Positions 45,190 to 53,864 of a stretch of DNA of 64,000 nt are shown here, in pieces. The notes below the pieces were generated by a model. It saw only the letters and a program-made list of their open reading frames with translations, had not been told where the DNA came from and searched no databases. The position numbers and the translations under genes are program-made. Position 1 is the stretch's first letter. Each line of letters starts with the position of its first letter. The DNA is taken from NCBI RefSeq assembly GCF_042429235.1, contig NZ_JBHMBA010000008.1. One strand, 5' to 3'. This stretch comes from Arthrobacter_B citreus (lineage in GTDB: Bacteria > Actinomycetota > Actinomycetes > Actinomycetales > Micrococcaceae).

Positions 45190-46143
45190 ATGCGACATCC
45201 CAAACGCCTCCTGCGGGAGTTCCTGGACGATGAAGCCAGCCCTTCACGGGCCGCTGCGGTGCAGGCGCACTTGGCGCGCTGCAGCAGCTGCCGTGCGGAA
45301 GCCGCCCGGCAGCGCCGGTCACAAAGCCGGCAGCGCTCCGCAGACGTCCCGAGGCCAAGCCCGGAGCTGCAGGAGCACTTTGCACGGACGGCGTCTTCGG
45401 GGGGCGGGGCCGCGCATGACTACGCCGGCGCGCATGACTACGCCGGATCGGACGGCGGCACCGGCCGGCGCCGGCGCCGCGGGGGCATCTTCGCCGCGGG
45501 CGCGGCGGCTGCCGTCGGACTGGTCCTTTCCACCGCCTATCTGCTGGGCGGATGGTCCCTGGGCCCGGCACTGACGACGTCGGCGCCGGGACTGGCTGCC
45601 GGCTGGAGCGATGTGACCGGCGGCGAGGGCAGCCAGCTGACCGCCGAACAGATTGACGCTCTGCGCACCCATGGCTGGGCTTGTCCGGAACTCCAGGCCG
45701 TGGGGATGTCCCTGGTGAGCGCGCATTCGGTCCGCGTTGACGGCCAGCCCGCGGTCCTCATGAAGCTGGAGGGAAACGGCAGGTCGGTAACGGTCTATGA
45801 GACCCGGGCGGACGGCGGAACCCCGGAACCGGCGGTGGACGGCTTCAGCGGACATGCCGTGACCGATGAGGGATTTGTCCTTCGCGACGAAAAGCGTACC
45901 CTCGGGCGGCCGCAGGTGTGGGTCCACCCGCAGGATTCCCAGCATGCCGTGGTTTCGTCGCCGCGGGTGACGTACTCCATTGGCGCAGCTCCGGATCATC
46001 AGGTCCTGGAAGATGCCGTCAGCGAGATCTCGCTGACCGAGTCATCCCGCCTGGTCCGGCATGTTCCCGACACCGCACAGGGGCTGTGGGACCGCATCCA
46101 GCGCGGACTTTCAGTGATGGCCGGGGCGGGGGCAAGTCCGTGA
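45190..46143 (+). CDS. Zinc-binding anti-sigma factor, membrane-anchored
   Basis: A 317-residue protein. The N-terminal ZAS motif (H-L-A-R-C-S-S-C at about 27-34) holds the zinc and should bind SigE. A Ser/Arg-rich linker with a duplicated A-H-D-Y-A-G (about 77-88) precedes a single helix (about 100-122), then a large extracytoplasmic domain (about 125-317). Rv1222 (RseA) lacks such a large sensor domain. It probably keeps SigE inactive until the envelope is stressed. Confidence 0.85.
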   Translation: MRHPKRLLREFLDDEASPSRAAAVQAHLARCSSCRAEAARQRRSQSRQRSADVPRPSPELQEHFARTASSGGGAAHDYAGAHDYAGSDGGTGRRRRRGGIFAAGAAAAVGLVLSTAYLLGGWSLGPALTTSAPGLAAGWSDVTGGEGSQLTAEQIDALRTHGWACPELQAVGMSLVSAHSVRVDGQPAVLMKLEGNGRSVTVYETRADGGTPEPAVDGFSGHAVTDEGFVLRDEKRTLGRPQVWVHPQDSQHAVVSSPRVTYSIGAAPDHQVLEDAVSEISLTESSRLVRHVPDTAQGLWDRIQRGLSVMAGAGASP

Positions 46144-46216
46144 GCAGGACAGTTCGATCTGAACGCCGCTGCCCGGCGAGTGGCCTGCGGTGCCCGCTGA
46201 AAGGTAGTCTTCACAG

Positions 46217-46642
46217 GTGATCGGAATCAACGGCTATGAGCTGCTCGTCCTGGCGATCCTCGCTGTGGTGGTGCTGGGTCCTGAGCGCCTGCCTGAGTAC
46301 GCCTCGCAGCTGGCCCGCCTTATCCGGGAACTGCGGCGCATGGCCACCGGAGCGCGGGAGCAGCTTCGCGAAGAAGTGGGCCCGGAAATCGACGAAGTCG
46401 ACTGGCGCAAGCTTGATCCGCGGCAATACGATCCTCGCCGCATCATCAAGGAAGCCCTGTTGGATGACTTCGAGGACGCGGTGAAGCCCGTTAGTGCACG
46501 CCCGGCGCCGGCGGCGCCGCGCGGAAGCACCCGGGCTCCCGGAGCTGAAACCGCTGGAGCGCCCACAGCGCCGCCCGCGGTGAAGCCACTGATGCGGCTC
46601 CAGACCGGAGACCGGGCACCTTTCGATTCAGAGGCCACCTAA
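46217..46642 (+). CDS. tatB: Sec-independent translocase subunit TatB
   Basis: A 141-residue protein starting at GTG 46217. One N-terminal helix with E-L-L-V-L-A-I-L-A-V-V-V-L-G-P-E-R-L-P near 7-25 is the TatB signature, followed by an amphipathic helix (about 28-50) and a Pro/Ala-rich tail. It forms the twin-arginine receptor with TatC, which is not in the window. In M. tuberculosis, htrA lies between rseA and tatB; here it is absent. Confidence 0.93.
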   Translation: MIGINGYELLVLAILAVVVLGPERLPEYASQLARLIRELRRMATGAREQLREEVGPEIDEVDWRKLDPRQYDPRRIIKEALLDDFEDAVKPVSARPAPAAPRGSTRAPGAETAGAPTAPPAVKPLMRLQTGDRAPFDSEAT

Positions 46643-46691
46643 GGCAGCTGCCGCGCAGGACCCGGCAAACCGCGGGGTCAGCACGGGGTGG

Positions 46692-47834
46692 TCAGCGCGG
46701 GGTCACGTCGAGCTTCAGGCCCGACAAACCGCGCGGACGCCGCGCAAGGGCCGCGGCTATGCGGCGGAGTTCCGCTCCCGCCGATCCCTCCACGGATGCT
46801 GATTCCGACAGCACCACCGGTGCTCCAGCATCCCCGCCCGTCCGCAGGTCAACGTCCAGCGGAATGCTGCCCAGCAAGCCGATGTCCTTGCCAAGGGCTT
46901 CGCTGAGGCGGTTGGCGACAATTTTTCCGCCGCCGGAACCGAACAGCTCCATCCGCTCCCCGGTGGGCAGCTGCAGCCAGGACATGTTCTCAATGACGCC
47001 CGCCACGCTCTGACCGGTCTGCGATGCGACGGAACCGGCACGTTCGGCGACATCGGCAGCGGCTGCCTGCGGCGTGGTGACCACCAGGATCTCCGACTGC
47101 GGCAGGAGCTGGGCCACGGAAATGGCAATGTCACCGGTGCCCGGCGGCAGGTCAAGGAACAGCACGTCGAGATCGCCAAAGTAGACGTCCGTCAGGAACT
47201 GCTCCAGGGCACGGTGCAGCATCGGCCCGCGCCAGGCGACCGGGGCATTGCCGGCCACGAACATGCCGATGGAAATGGTCTTGATTCCGTAGGCCACCGG
47301 CGGAAGGATCATCTCGTCCACCCGGGTTGGCGGCATGGTGATGCCCAGAAGCCCGGGAATGGAGAACCCATGCACGTCGGCGTCCACAATTCCCACGCGG
47401 AGCCCGGAAGCGGCCATGGCGGCCGCGAGGTTCACGGTAACGCTGGATTTGCCCACCCCGCCCTTGCCGCTTGCGACGGCGTAAACCCGGGTCAGCGAGC
47501 CGGGGCGGTTGAAGGGAATGTCCTTGGCCCCGCCGGGACCGCGCAGCTTTTCCTTGAGTGCCGTGCGCTGCTCGGCACTCATGACGCCCAGGTCCACCCG
47601 GACACCGGATACTCCGTCAACGGCGCCAAGCGCGCGCTCGACGTCGGCGGTGATGGTTTCGTGAAGCGGGCACCCGGCTATGGTCAGCAGGACGCCCACG
47701 GAGGCAACGCCGTCGTCATCCACCGACACCCCGGTGACCATTCCGAGCTCCGTGATGGGACGGCGGAGTTCGGGGTCCATAACGGCGTCCAGGGCCGCCA
47801 ACGCACGGTCCGCAGTGTGCTGTGCTGTTTCCAC
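46692..47834 (-). CDS. mrp: Mrp/NBP35-type P-loop ATPase
   Basis: A 380-residue iron-sulfur cluster carrier. The N-terminal MIP18/DUF59 domain (about 1-90) is followed by the deviant P-loop S-G-K-G-G-V-G-K-S near 122-130 and V-D-A-D-V-H-G-F-S-I-P. The C-X-X-C pair of many Mrp proteins is not apparent. It starts at GTG 47834 and lies directly downstream of DUF1003. Rv1229c has the same neighbourhood. Confidence 0.92.
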   Translation of the reverse strand: METAQHTADRALAALDAVMDPELRRPITELGMVTGVSVDDDGVASVGVLLTIAGCPLHETITADVERALGAVDGVSGVRVDLGVMSAEQRTALKEKLRGPGGAKDIPFNRPGSLTRVYAVASGKGGVGKSSVTVNLAAAMAASGLRVGIVDADVHGFSIPGLLGITMPPTRVDEMILPPVAYGIKTISIGMFVAGNAPVAWRGPMLHRALEQFLTDVYFGDLDVLFLDLPPGTGDIAISVAQLLPQSEILVVTTPQAAAADVAERAGSVASQTGQSVAGVIENMSWLQLPTGERMELFGSGGGKIVANRLSEALGKDIGLLGSIPLDVDLRTGGDAGAPVVLSESASVEGSAGAELRRIAAALARRPRGLSGLKLDVTPR

Positions 47835-47836
47835 GC

Positions 47837-48448
47837 TTAGCTGTCCCTCCCGCCCGGACTCAGTTTTGGCATGCTGTCCGTGGCGCCGGACTCATTGTGC
47901 CGGCGGCGTGCGGGCCGTCGCTGCCCTTGCCCCTGGCCGTCCTCAGCGCCGTCGTTGGCTTCCAGCAGTTCCTCCAGCAGGCTGCGGAGTTCGGAGCGCA
48001 CGTAATCGCGCGTGGCGACCTCCCGCAGTGCTATCCGCAGCTCGGCGATTTCGCGGGTCAGGTATTCGGTGTCCATCAAGTTGCGTTCGGCCCGTTCGCG
48101 GTCCTGGCGGACTGAAACCCGGTCCCGGTCGTCCTGGCGGTTCTGGGCCAGCAGCAGCAGCGGAGCAGCGTAGGAGGCCTGCAGGGAGAGCATCAGGGTC
48201 AGCAGGGTGAAGCCGAGGGCAACGTTGTCGAAGCGCAGCGGCTCCGGTCCCCAGGTGTTCCAAATCAGCCAGACGGCGCAGAAAATCGTCATGTAGACAA
48301 GGAACGTGGGAGTGCCCATGAACCGGGCAAAGTTCTCCGTGGCATGGCCGAAGGCGTCCGGGTTCGGGGACAGCCGCGGCAGCCAGCGGGTGCGGGCGGT
48401 CCTGGGAGTGTCCAGGCCGCTCGTTTGGGACTTCACTCTTTCAGCCAT
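47837..48448 (-). CDS. DUF1003 membrane protein
   Basis: A 203-residue protein with two helices (about 48-66 and 78-100) and the DUF1003 pattern W-L-I-W-N-T...Y-A-A-P-L-L-L-L-A-Q-N-R-Q. A charged coiled-coil-like segment (about 107-165) and a basic tail follow. The family often sits next to MgtE-like genes, here overlapping one by 8 bp. AAGGA precedes ATG 48448. Function is unknown. Confidence 0.88.
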   Translation of the reverse strand: MAERVKSQTSGLDTPRTARTRWLPRLSPNPDAFGHATENFARFMGTPTFLVYMTIFCAVWLIWNTWGPEPLRFDNVALGFTLLTLMLSLQASYAAPLLLLAQNRQDDRDRVSVRQDRERAERNLMDTEYLTREIAELRIALREVATRDYVRSELRSLLEELLEANDGAEDGQGQGQRRPARRRHNESGATDSMPKLSPGGRDS

Positions 48449-49724
48449 GTGTCCTTCCCTGCGTTGCGGTGGGGGCGTCATCGGAGGCGCGCCAGTCATC
48501 GGGGAGCAGATGGTCCAGGACGTCATCCACTGTCACCGCGCCCACCAGGCGGCCGCCGTCATTTACCACCGGCAGCGAATTGAGGTTGTAGGTGGCCAGC
48601 ATCCGGGACACTTCGCTGATGCTCGCGTAGTCCCGGACCGGCTCCAAATCCGTATCAAGGATATTCCCCAGGGCCTCCGGGGGAGCGGACCGCAGCAGCT
48701 GCTGAATGTGGACGACGCCGAGGTACCGTCCGGTGGGAGTCTCCAGCGGCGGGCGGCAAACATAGATCGAGGAAGCCAGGGCCGGGGTCAGTTCCTCCCG
48801 GCGCACGTGCGCCAGGGCTTCCGCAACGGTGGCCTCGGGCGGCAGGATGACCGGAACGGGAGTCATCAGCGAACCGGCGGTATCCTCCTCGTACTGCATC
48901 AGGCGCCGCACGTCGCGGGCGTCCTCGGGCTCCATGAGCTGCAGCAGCTCTTCCTTTTGCTCTTCGGGAAGCTCGTTCAGGAGGTCCGCGGCGTCGTCGG
49001 GATCCATTTCCTCGAGGACATCCGCGGCGCGCTCCACGTCAAGGGACTGCAGAATCTGGACCTGGTCATCGTCCGGCAGCTCCTGCAGGACATCCGCAAG
49101 GCGCTCGTCCTGCAGTTCGCTCGCCACTTCGATGCGGCGCTTGCCGCTCATCTCGTGCAGCGCCTCGGCAAAATCGGCCGCCTTCAGGTCATCATTCTGC
49201 GCCACGAACTGGGTGGCCGCCTGCGGCCCGCTGATGTCCCAGTGGAAGATGTCGGCCCAATCGATGATGATGGGTTCCCCGCGCCGCCGCAGCGACCGCA
49301 GCCGGGACGGGGAGCCGCCCCGGCGGACAAACAGGTTGGAGACGTGCCAGTCACCGGCGCGGTTCTGTTCAATGGCGATGTCTTCAATGGTTGCCTCGCC
49401 GCTTCCGTCGCGCAGCAGCACCTTCCGGTCGAAGAGCTCGGCCACCACCAGCATTTCAGCGCCGCGCTGTTCGAAGCGGCGCAGGTTGACGAGCCCGGTG
49501 CAGATGATCTGACCGGGGTCCATGGACGTGATGCGGGTGATGGGAACAAAAACCCGTTTCTTGCCGGGCACTTCCACCACAATGCCCACGGCCTGCGGCG
49601 GGCGGCCGGGGCCGCGGTCCAGCACGACGGCGTCACGCAGGCGGCCCAGACGGTCACCCAGCGGGTCAAAGACATCGAGGCCGAGCAGGCGTGCAATGAA
49701 GACGCGGGTAGGATTTTTGCTCAC
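48441..49724 (-). CDS. PRC-barrel / MgtE_N / CBS-pair protein without the transport domain
   Basis: A 427-residue soluble protein, like Rv1232c. It starts with a PRC-barrel-like region (about 1-150), then an MgtE N-terminal superhelix (about 180-280, with repeated A-D-V-L-E-E/Q-E-L-P/M-D-P-D-D), then a CBS pair (about 285-415). The membrane channel of MgtE is absent. It may sense magnesium or nucleotides and act on another protein, perhaps DUF1003; this is inference. It starts at GTG 49724. Confidence 0.88.
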   Translation of the reverse strand: MSKNPTRVFIARLLGLDVFDPLGDRLGRLRDAVVLDRGPGRPPQAVGIVVEVPGKKRVFVPITRITSMDPGQIICTGLVNLRRFEQRGAEMLVVAELFDRKVLLRDGSGEATIEDIAIEQNRAGDWHVSNLFVRRGGSPSRLRSLRRRGEPIIIDWADIFHWDISGPQAATQFVAQNDDLKAADFAEALHEMSGKRRIEVASELQDERLADVLQELPDDDQVQILQSLDVERAADVLEEMDPDDAADLLNELPEEQKEELLQLMEPEDARDVRRLMQYEEDTAGSLMTPVPVILPPEATVAEALAHVRREELTPALASSIYVCRPPLETPTGRYLGVVHIQQLLRSAPPEALGNILDTDLEPVRDYASISEVSRMLATYNLNSLPVVNDGGRLVGAVTVDDVLDHLLPDDWRASDDAPTATQGRTHG

Positions 49725-49875
49725 ATTCTTAGGCTACGTTGTGCCCGGCGCTTCCGCCGTATTTGGGCTCAAGCGCAGCAGCGGGAGCAGCCCCCAAAGC
49801 CGGCCGCGGCCGCAGGTCCGTTCACTTCAAGCGATACAGCCACCGCCGGGGCGCTATGTGGGACAGAATGGAAGG

Positions 49876-50844
49876 ATGTCTAACCTCTTCGGTTCAAAGC
49901 CGCCCCGCGACGAAGGCCGCAGCCTGCCACAGGGAGAGACGGTGGGCCGCTACACCGCCTACCTGGATGCCCAGAAAGCGGTGGACTATCTGGCTGACAG
50001 CAAGTTCCCTGTCCAGATGGTCTCGATTGTCGGCAACGAGCTGAAGTCAGTGGAGCGGGTGACCGGCAGGTTGTCCTACCCGAAGGTGGCACTGTCCTCG
50101 GCCGCGACCGGCGCCTGGTTTGGGCTGTTCGTCGGCCTGGCGCTGATGCTGTTTGCCGGTGGCGAGTCCTACGTGTCGCTGATTCCGTCCATGGCCCTGG
50201 GCGCGGTTTTCTGGCTCCTGTTTGGGGTGCTGGCGTATGCCCTGCAGCGCGGACGGCGTGACTTCACCTCCATCAGCCAGGTGGTCGCCACCAGTTATGA
50301 CGTCATTGTGGCCCCGCAGGCCGCGAACGATGCCCGGCGCCTGCTCCAGCAGCTGCCGATGATCGGGCAGCACGGCCATCCGCAGCCCCCGCAGAACCGC
50401 CCGCCGTATCAGGGCGCACCGGGACCTTACCAGGGTGCTCCGGGGCCATGGCAGGGTCAGAACCCCCAGCAGGGTGGACAGGGCGCCGGCCCTGAGCGCC
50501 CGGCCGGGTGGGCCAACCCCTACGGCGCGGCAACCGGCCAGCAGCCGGCCCCCGGCGAGGATGCAGCGGGCCATGAAGGAGCCGTCCAGGGAGCCCACGC
50601 CCAAGGGGCACCGGCCAAGCAGGAGCAGAGCGGTTCAGTGCCGCGCGGGCAGTTCCCCGACCTTCCCGACGGCAGGCCGCAGTACGGTGTCCGTCTTCCC
50701 GCTGCTCCGGCGGCACCGGCTTCGGATGCTCCCGCCGCGGAGAGCCGTTCAGCTGAATCGGCCCGCCCGCAGGGCGCCGAAGCGGCGGCTGACCCGGATC
50801 AGGACAACAGCACCGGCTCCCATGGCGGCACGGCTGACCGCTAG
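49876..50844 (+). CDS. YflT/general-stress-17M-like membrane protein with low-complexity tail
   Basis: A 322-residue protein. Residues about 20-70 match the YflT/general stress protein 17M fold (Y-L-D-A-Q-K-A-V-D-Y-L...V-S-I-V-G-N), followed by two helices (about 76-94 and 98-118). The rest is a Pro/Gln/Gly/Ala tail with repeats of P-Y-Q-G-A-P-G-P. The start ATG has GGAAGG very close, so an alternative is possible. Role unknown; the tail may bind cell wall or proteins. Confidence 0.75.
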   Translation: MSNLFGSKPPRDEGRSLPQGETVGRYTAYLDAQKAVDYLADSKFPVQMVSIVGNELKSVERVTGRLSYPKVALSSAATGAWFGLFVGLALMLFAGGESYVSLIPSMALGAVFWLLFGVLAYALQRGRRDFTSISQVVATSYDVIVAPQAANDARRLLQQLPMIGQHGHPQPPQNRPPYQGAPGPYQGAPGPWQGQNPQQGGQGAGPERPAGWANPYGAATGQQPAPGEDAAGHEGAVQGAHAQGAPAKQEQSGSVPRGQFPDLPDGRPQYGVRLPAAPAAPASDAPAAESRSAESARPQGAEAAADPDQDNSTGSHGGTADR

Positions 50845-50893
50845 CTGCTGACGCTGGAGAGCTGCTAACGATAGAGAGCTGCTAACGCTTGAG
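50843..50893 (+). repeat. Three 17-bp tandem repeats leading into a terminator
   Basis: Three imperfect copies (50843-50859, 50860-50876, 50877-50893) of AGCTGCTAACG(NNN)GAG. The first overlaps the stop codon of the preceding gene and the third supplies part of the terminator's left arm. Confidence 0.75.
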
Positions 50894-50930
50894 GCTCCGC
50901 ACCCCCAGGGGGTACGGAGCCTCAAGCGTT
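50884..50930. terminator. Two-way terminator before pepP
   Basis: A 16-bp perfect stem (50884-50899 with 50915-50930) with a further CCCCC/GGGGG pairing in the loop, between convergent genes. Confidence 0.85.
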
Positions 50931-50966
50931 TGTGCCTGTGTTTGCAGGCACTGGTGTGTGCTTGTG

Positions 50967-52565
50967 CTATTCGGCGGCGTACAGGCCTGCCATCCAGTTT
51001 TCGACATCCTCCGGGTTGCGCGGCAGCGCCGAGCTGAGGTTGACCGCGCCGTCAGCGGTGATCAGGATGTCGTCCTCAATCCGGACACCGATGCCGCGGT
51101 ACTCCTCCGGGACGGTCAGGTCCTCGTTCTTGAAGTACAGGCCGGGTTCGATCGTGAAGACCATTCCCTCCGTGATGGTCCCGTCCAGGTACAGGTCCTT
51201 GCGGGCCTGGGCGCAGTCATGGACATCCATGCCGAGGTGGTGGCTGGTGCCGTGCGGCATCCAGCGGCGGTGCTGCTGGCCCTGGTCCGAGAGTGCTTCC
51301 TCCAGCGACACGGGCAGCAGGCCCCAGCTGTCGAGGCGTTCGGCCAGCACCTTGACGGCGGCAGCGTGGACGTCGCGGAACTTGGCGCCGGGCTTGGCCG
51401 CGGCAAAGCCCGCATCGGCGGCGTCGAGCACGGCCTGATAGACCTTGCGCTGCACGGGGGAGTACGTGCCGTTCACCGGCACGGTGCGGGTGATGTCAGC
51501 GGTGTAGAGGCTGTCCGCCTCCACCCCGGCGTCCAGGAGCAGGAGTTCGCCGGCGTTCACCGTGCCATTGTTGCGGATCCAGTGCAGGACGGTGGCGTTG
51601 TTGCCGGCGGCCGCAATGGTGTCGTAGCCAAGGTCGTTGCCCTCTTCACGGGCCCGGGCAAAGAAAGCGCCCTCAACGACGCGTTCCCCGCGGGGGTGGG
51701 AGATGGCCCGCGGCAGGGCCTTGATGACCTCGGTGAAGCCGTTGACGGTGGCGGCAACGGCCGCTTCCATCTGCTTGATTTCCCAGGCGTCCTTTATCAG
51801 GCGGAGTTCGGACAACGCCTCGGTCAGTTCTCCGTCCAGGGCATCGAGCGCGCTGAGGTCAGCGTTTTCCGGGTCCATCGCCGTGTTGTAGCGGACGGTG
51901 TCCACCAGGGCGTCAACCATTTCGTCGACCTTGCGCAGCAGGCGGACCGAGGTTCCGCCGAACGTCGGGTCGCCAACATTGGCGGTAATAGCCGTTTCGG
52001 CTTCGTCCAGGTGCCGGGTGGGGAGGTCCAGCAGGGCGCTGACCTGTTCCAGGCCCAGCCGGGAGCCGATCCAGAACGCGCCGTAACGGGCGTTGGAGTA
52101 GAACTCCTCGCTGTCGGTGCCGGCCAGCGGCCGGAAGTACAGGGCAGCGGTGTGGTTGCCGCCGTCGTCGCCCGTTCCCGGTTCCACCGGCTCCATGATC
52201 AGGATGGCATCCGGTTCCTGGTCGAGGCCCAGGCCGGTGAGGTGCGCGAACCCGGAGTGCGGGCGGAAGCGGTAGTCGGTGTCGTTGGACCGAACCTTCA
52301 GGGGGCCCGCGGGGATCACGAGGCGCTCGCCCGGGAAGCGTTCGGACAGGGCGCGGCGGCGCTTTGCCGCGTACGGCGCCACTTCTGCGCGGTCCGGAAG
52401 CCCGGCGTTGTCGTCGGCCCAGCCTGTTGCCATGAACGCCTTGTAGGCCTCGTTGGAGGGCTTCTGTGAGCGGTTGTTTACGCGGTCATCCAGGGGCTGC
52501 CCTTCGGACAACTCCCCGAGTCCGGAAGTATCGGCGGTGGTCAGGGGATTCGCATCAGTAGTCAC
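50967..52565 (-). CDS. pepP: Xaa-Pro aminopeptidase (M24B)
   Basis: A 532-residue aminopeptidase P. The N-terminal AMP_N domain (about 45-210) is followed by the pita-bread domain, with metal ligands Asp in L-L-L-D-A-G and A-D-I-T-R, His in M-P-H-G-T-S-H-H-L-G, and Glu in T-I-E-P-G-L and R-I-E-D-D. It cuts the N-terminal residue before proline. It starts at GTG 52565. About 40 polar residues precede the first domain. Confidence 0.94.
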   Translation of the reverse strand: MTTDANPLTTADTSGLGELSEGQPLDDRVNNRSQKPSNEAYKAFMATGWADDNAGLPDRAEVAPYAAKRRRALSERFPGERLVIPAGPLKVRSNDTDYRFRPHSGFAHLTGLGLDQEPDAILIMEPVEPGTGDDGGNHTAALYFRPLAGTDSEEFYSNARYGAFWIGSRLGLEQVSALLDLPTRHLDEAETAITANVGDPTFGGTSVRLLRKVDEMVDALVDTVRYNTAMDPENADLSALDALDGELTEALSELRLIKDAWEIKQMEAAVAATVNGFTEVIKALPRAISHPRGERVVEGAFFARAREEGNDLGYDTIAAAGNNATVLHWIRNNGTVNAGELLLLDAGVEADSLYTADITRTVPVNGTYSPVQRKVYQAVLDAADAGFAAAKPGAKFRDVHAAAVKVLAERLDSWGLLPVSLEEALSDQGQQHRRWMPHGTSHHLGMDVHDCAQARKDLYLDGTITEGMVFTIEPGLYFKNEDLTVPEEYRGIGVRIEDDILITADGAVNLSSALPRNPEDVENWMAGLYAAE

Positions 52566-52669
52566 CGTTCCATGGTCTCACTGCGCGGCCGGGGTGGCCA
52601 AACACCCGGGCTGCTTTCCCTGGCCCCGCCGATGGCCGGGGCCAGGGCGGAACCAAGTACATTGAGGAC

Positions 52670-53518
52670 GTGAGCATCGACCTGCATACCCACTCCACTG
52701 TTTCCGACGGGACCCAGGCGCCGGCGGATGTCATGCGGTCCGCCAAGGAAGCCGGGCTGGACGCCGTCGCCCTGACCGACCACGACTCCACCGCCGGGTG
52801 GGAGGAGGCCGCGCGGACCGCCCGCGGGCTGGGCCTTACCCTGGTCCCGGGCATGGAGGTCTCGTGCCGCAGCAGCGAGGGGATCAGCGTTCACGTCCTG
52901 TCCTACCTGCACGACCCCCGGCACCCGGAGCTGCTCGCCGAGATTTCGCGGTCACGGACAGCGCGGGTGTCGCGGGCGGAGCTGATGGTGCAGCGCCTTG
53001 CCGAGGACTTTCCCATTAACTGGGAACTGGTCCAGGAACATGTTGCCCCGGGAGCGACCATTGGCCGGCCGCACATTGCGGATGCCCTGGTTGCCGCAGG
53101 CGTGGTCCCGAACCGTTCCGCCGCCTTTTCCGGCATCCTCACCGCACGGTCACGCTACTTTGTTGCACACTATGCCCCCGACCCGGCGCACGCCGTCGAA
53201 CTGATCCGGCAGGCCGGAGGGGTGCCGGTGTTCGCGCATCCGGTGGCTTCCTCGCGGGGGCGCGTGGTGGGTGAACAAACCTTCCACGAGATGATCGATG
53301 CCGGGCTGCTCGGCGTGGAGGTCGACCATCGGGACAACCCGCCCGAAGGACGTGCCTGGCTGCGGCAGCTGGCACAGGAGAACTCCCTGCTGGTGACCGG
53401 ATCCAGTGACTACCACGGAACCGGCAAGCCCAACCGGCTCGGTGAATTCACCACGGCGCCGGAAGTCCTGGAAAAGATCGCAGACCTCGCCGATGGAACC
53501 CCCGTCATCCGTCCCTAA
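52670..53518 (+). CDS. PHP-domain phosphoesterase
   Basis: A 282-residue PHP metallo-phosphoesterase starting at GTG. Metal ligands are D-L-H-T-H near 4-8, D-H-D near 38-40, Glu near 63 in M-E-V-S, and later H-P and S-S-D-Y-H-G. Relatives include 3',5'-nucleotide bisphosphate and RNA-degrading enzymes, as in E. coli RnaAM (YciV), so a nucleotide or short-RNA substrate is likely. Confidence 0.9.
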   Translation: MSIDLHTHSTVSDGTQAPADVMRSAKEAGLDAVALTDHDSTAGWEEAARTARGLGLTLVPGMEVSCRSSEGISVHVLSYLHDPRHPELLAEISRSRTARVSRAELMVQRLAEDFPINWELVQEHVAPGATIGRPHIADALVAAGVVPNRSAAFSGILTARSRYFVAHYAPDPAHAVELIRQAGGVPVFAHPVASSRGRVVGEQTFHEMIDAGLLGVEVDHRDNPPEGRAWLRQLAQENSLLVTGSSDYHGTGKPNRLGEFTTAPEVLEKIADLADGTPVIRP

Positions 53519-53864
53519 AAAACACCCGGCACGTCAGCGGAATTCCTTAGCAATTCTAATTGCCGCAATATCTCTGCTAGCTTTGAAAAGTCCAATGACG
53601 TCTTGGGGGACGTTATTGGATGGGGATGCATCGCGCATTCTTCGGGCAGCCAACACGCTGCCCGCCGCGGTTTGAGCCGACGCTCACCGCTTTTTGTTGG
53701 CGGCGCTGAATGCGCTGCTGCCCCGTGGACAGGCTGCCCTCCAGCGGAATTCCGATTCCGGACACTGCTCGAGCGCGCGTGCCGTCCGGGCCCGCCGGAA
53801 TGCGGTTGACGGCCTTAGTGCAGCAATTACCCGCGCCGTTTTTTCGCGCGGGGGAGAGGGAACT
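53519..53864 (+). other. Structured leader upstream of the symporter gene
   Basis: A 346-bp gap with no convincing gene, although a frame is open from 53694. It holds several hairpins: a small one at 53550-53563, a 12-bp stem at 53591-53620, and GGGCAGC/GCTGCCC at 53644-53663. These fit a long regulatory 5' leader; no known riboswitch class was recognised. Confidence 0.45.
53591..53620 (+). promoter_or_regulatory. 12-bp hairpin in symporter leader
   Basis: 53591-53602 pairs with 53609-53620 over 12 bp, with a single G-U pair and a TTGGGG loop. There is no T-run, so it is more likely a leader element than a terminator for the upstream PHP gene. Confidence 0.45.

Noticed and set aside
53694..53864. 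A 57-codon extension of the symporter frame
   Set aside because: It is Arg/Ala-rich and would precede the first membrane helix without a signal; GTG 53865 has a ribosome site and fits the family.
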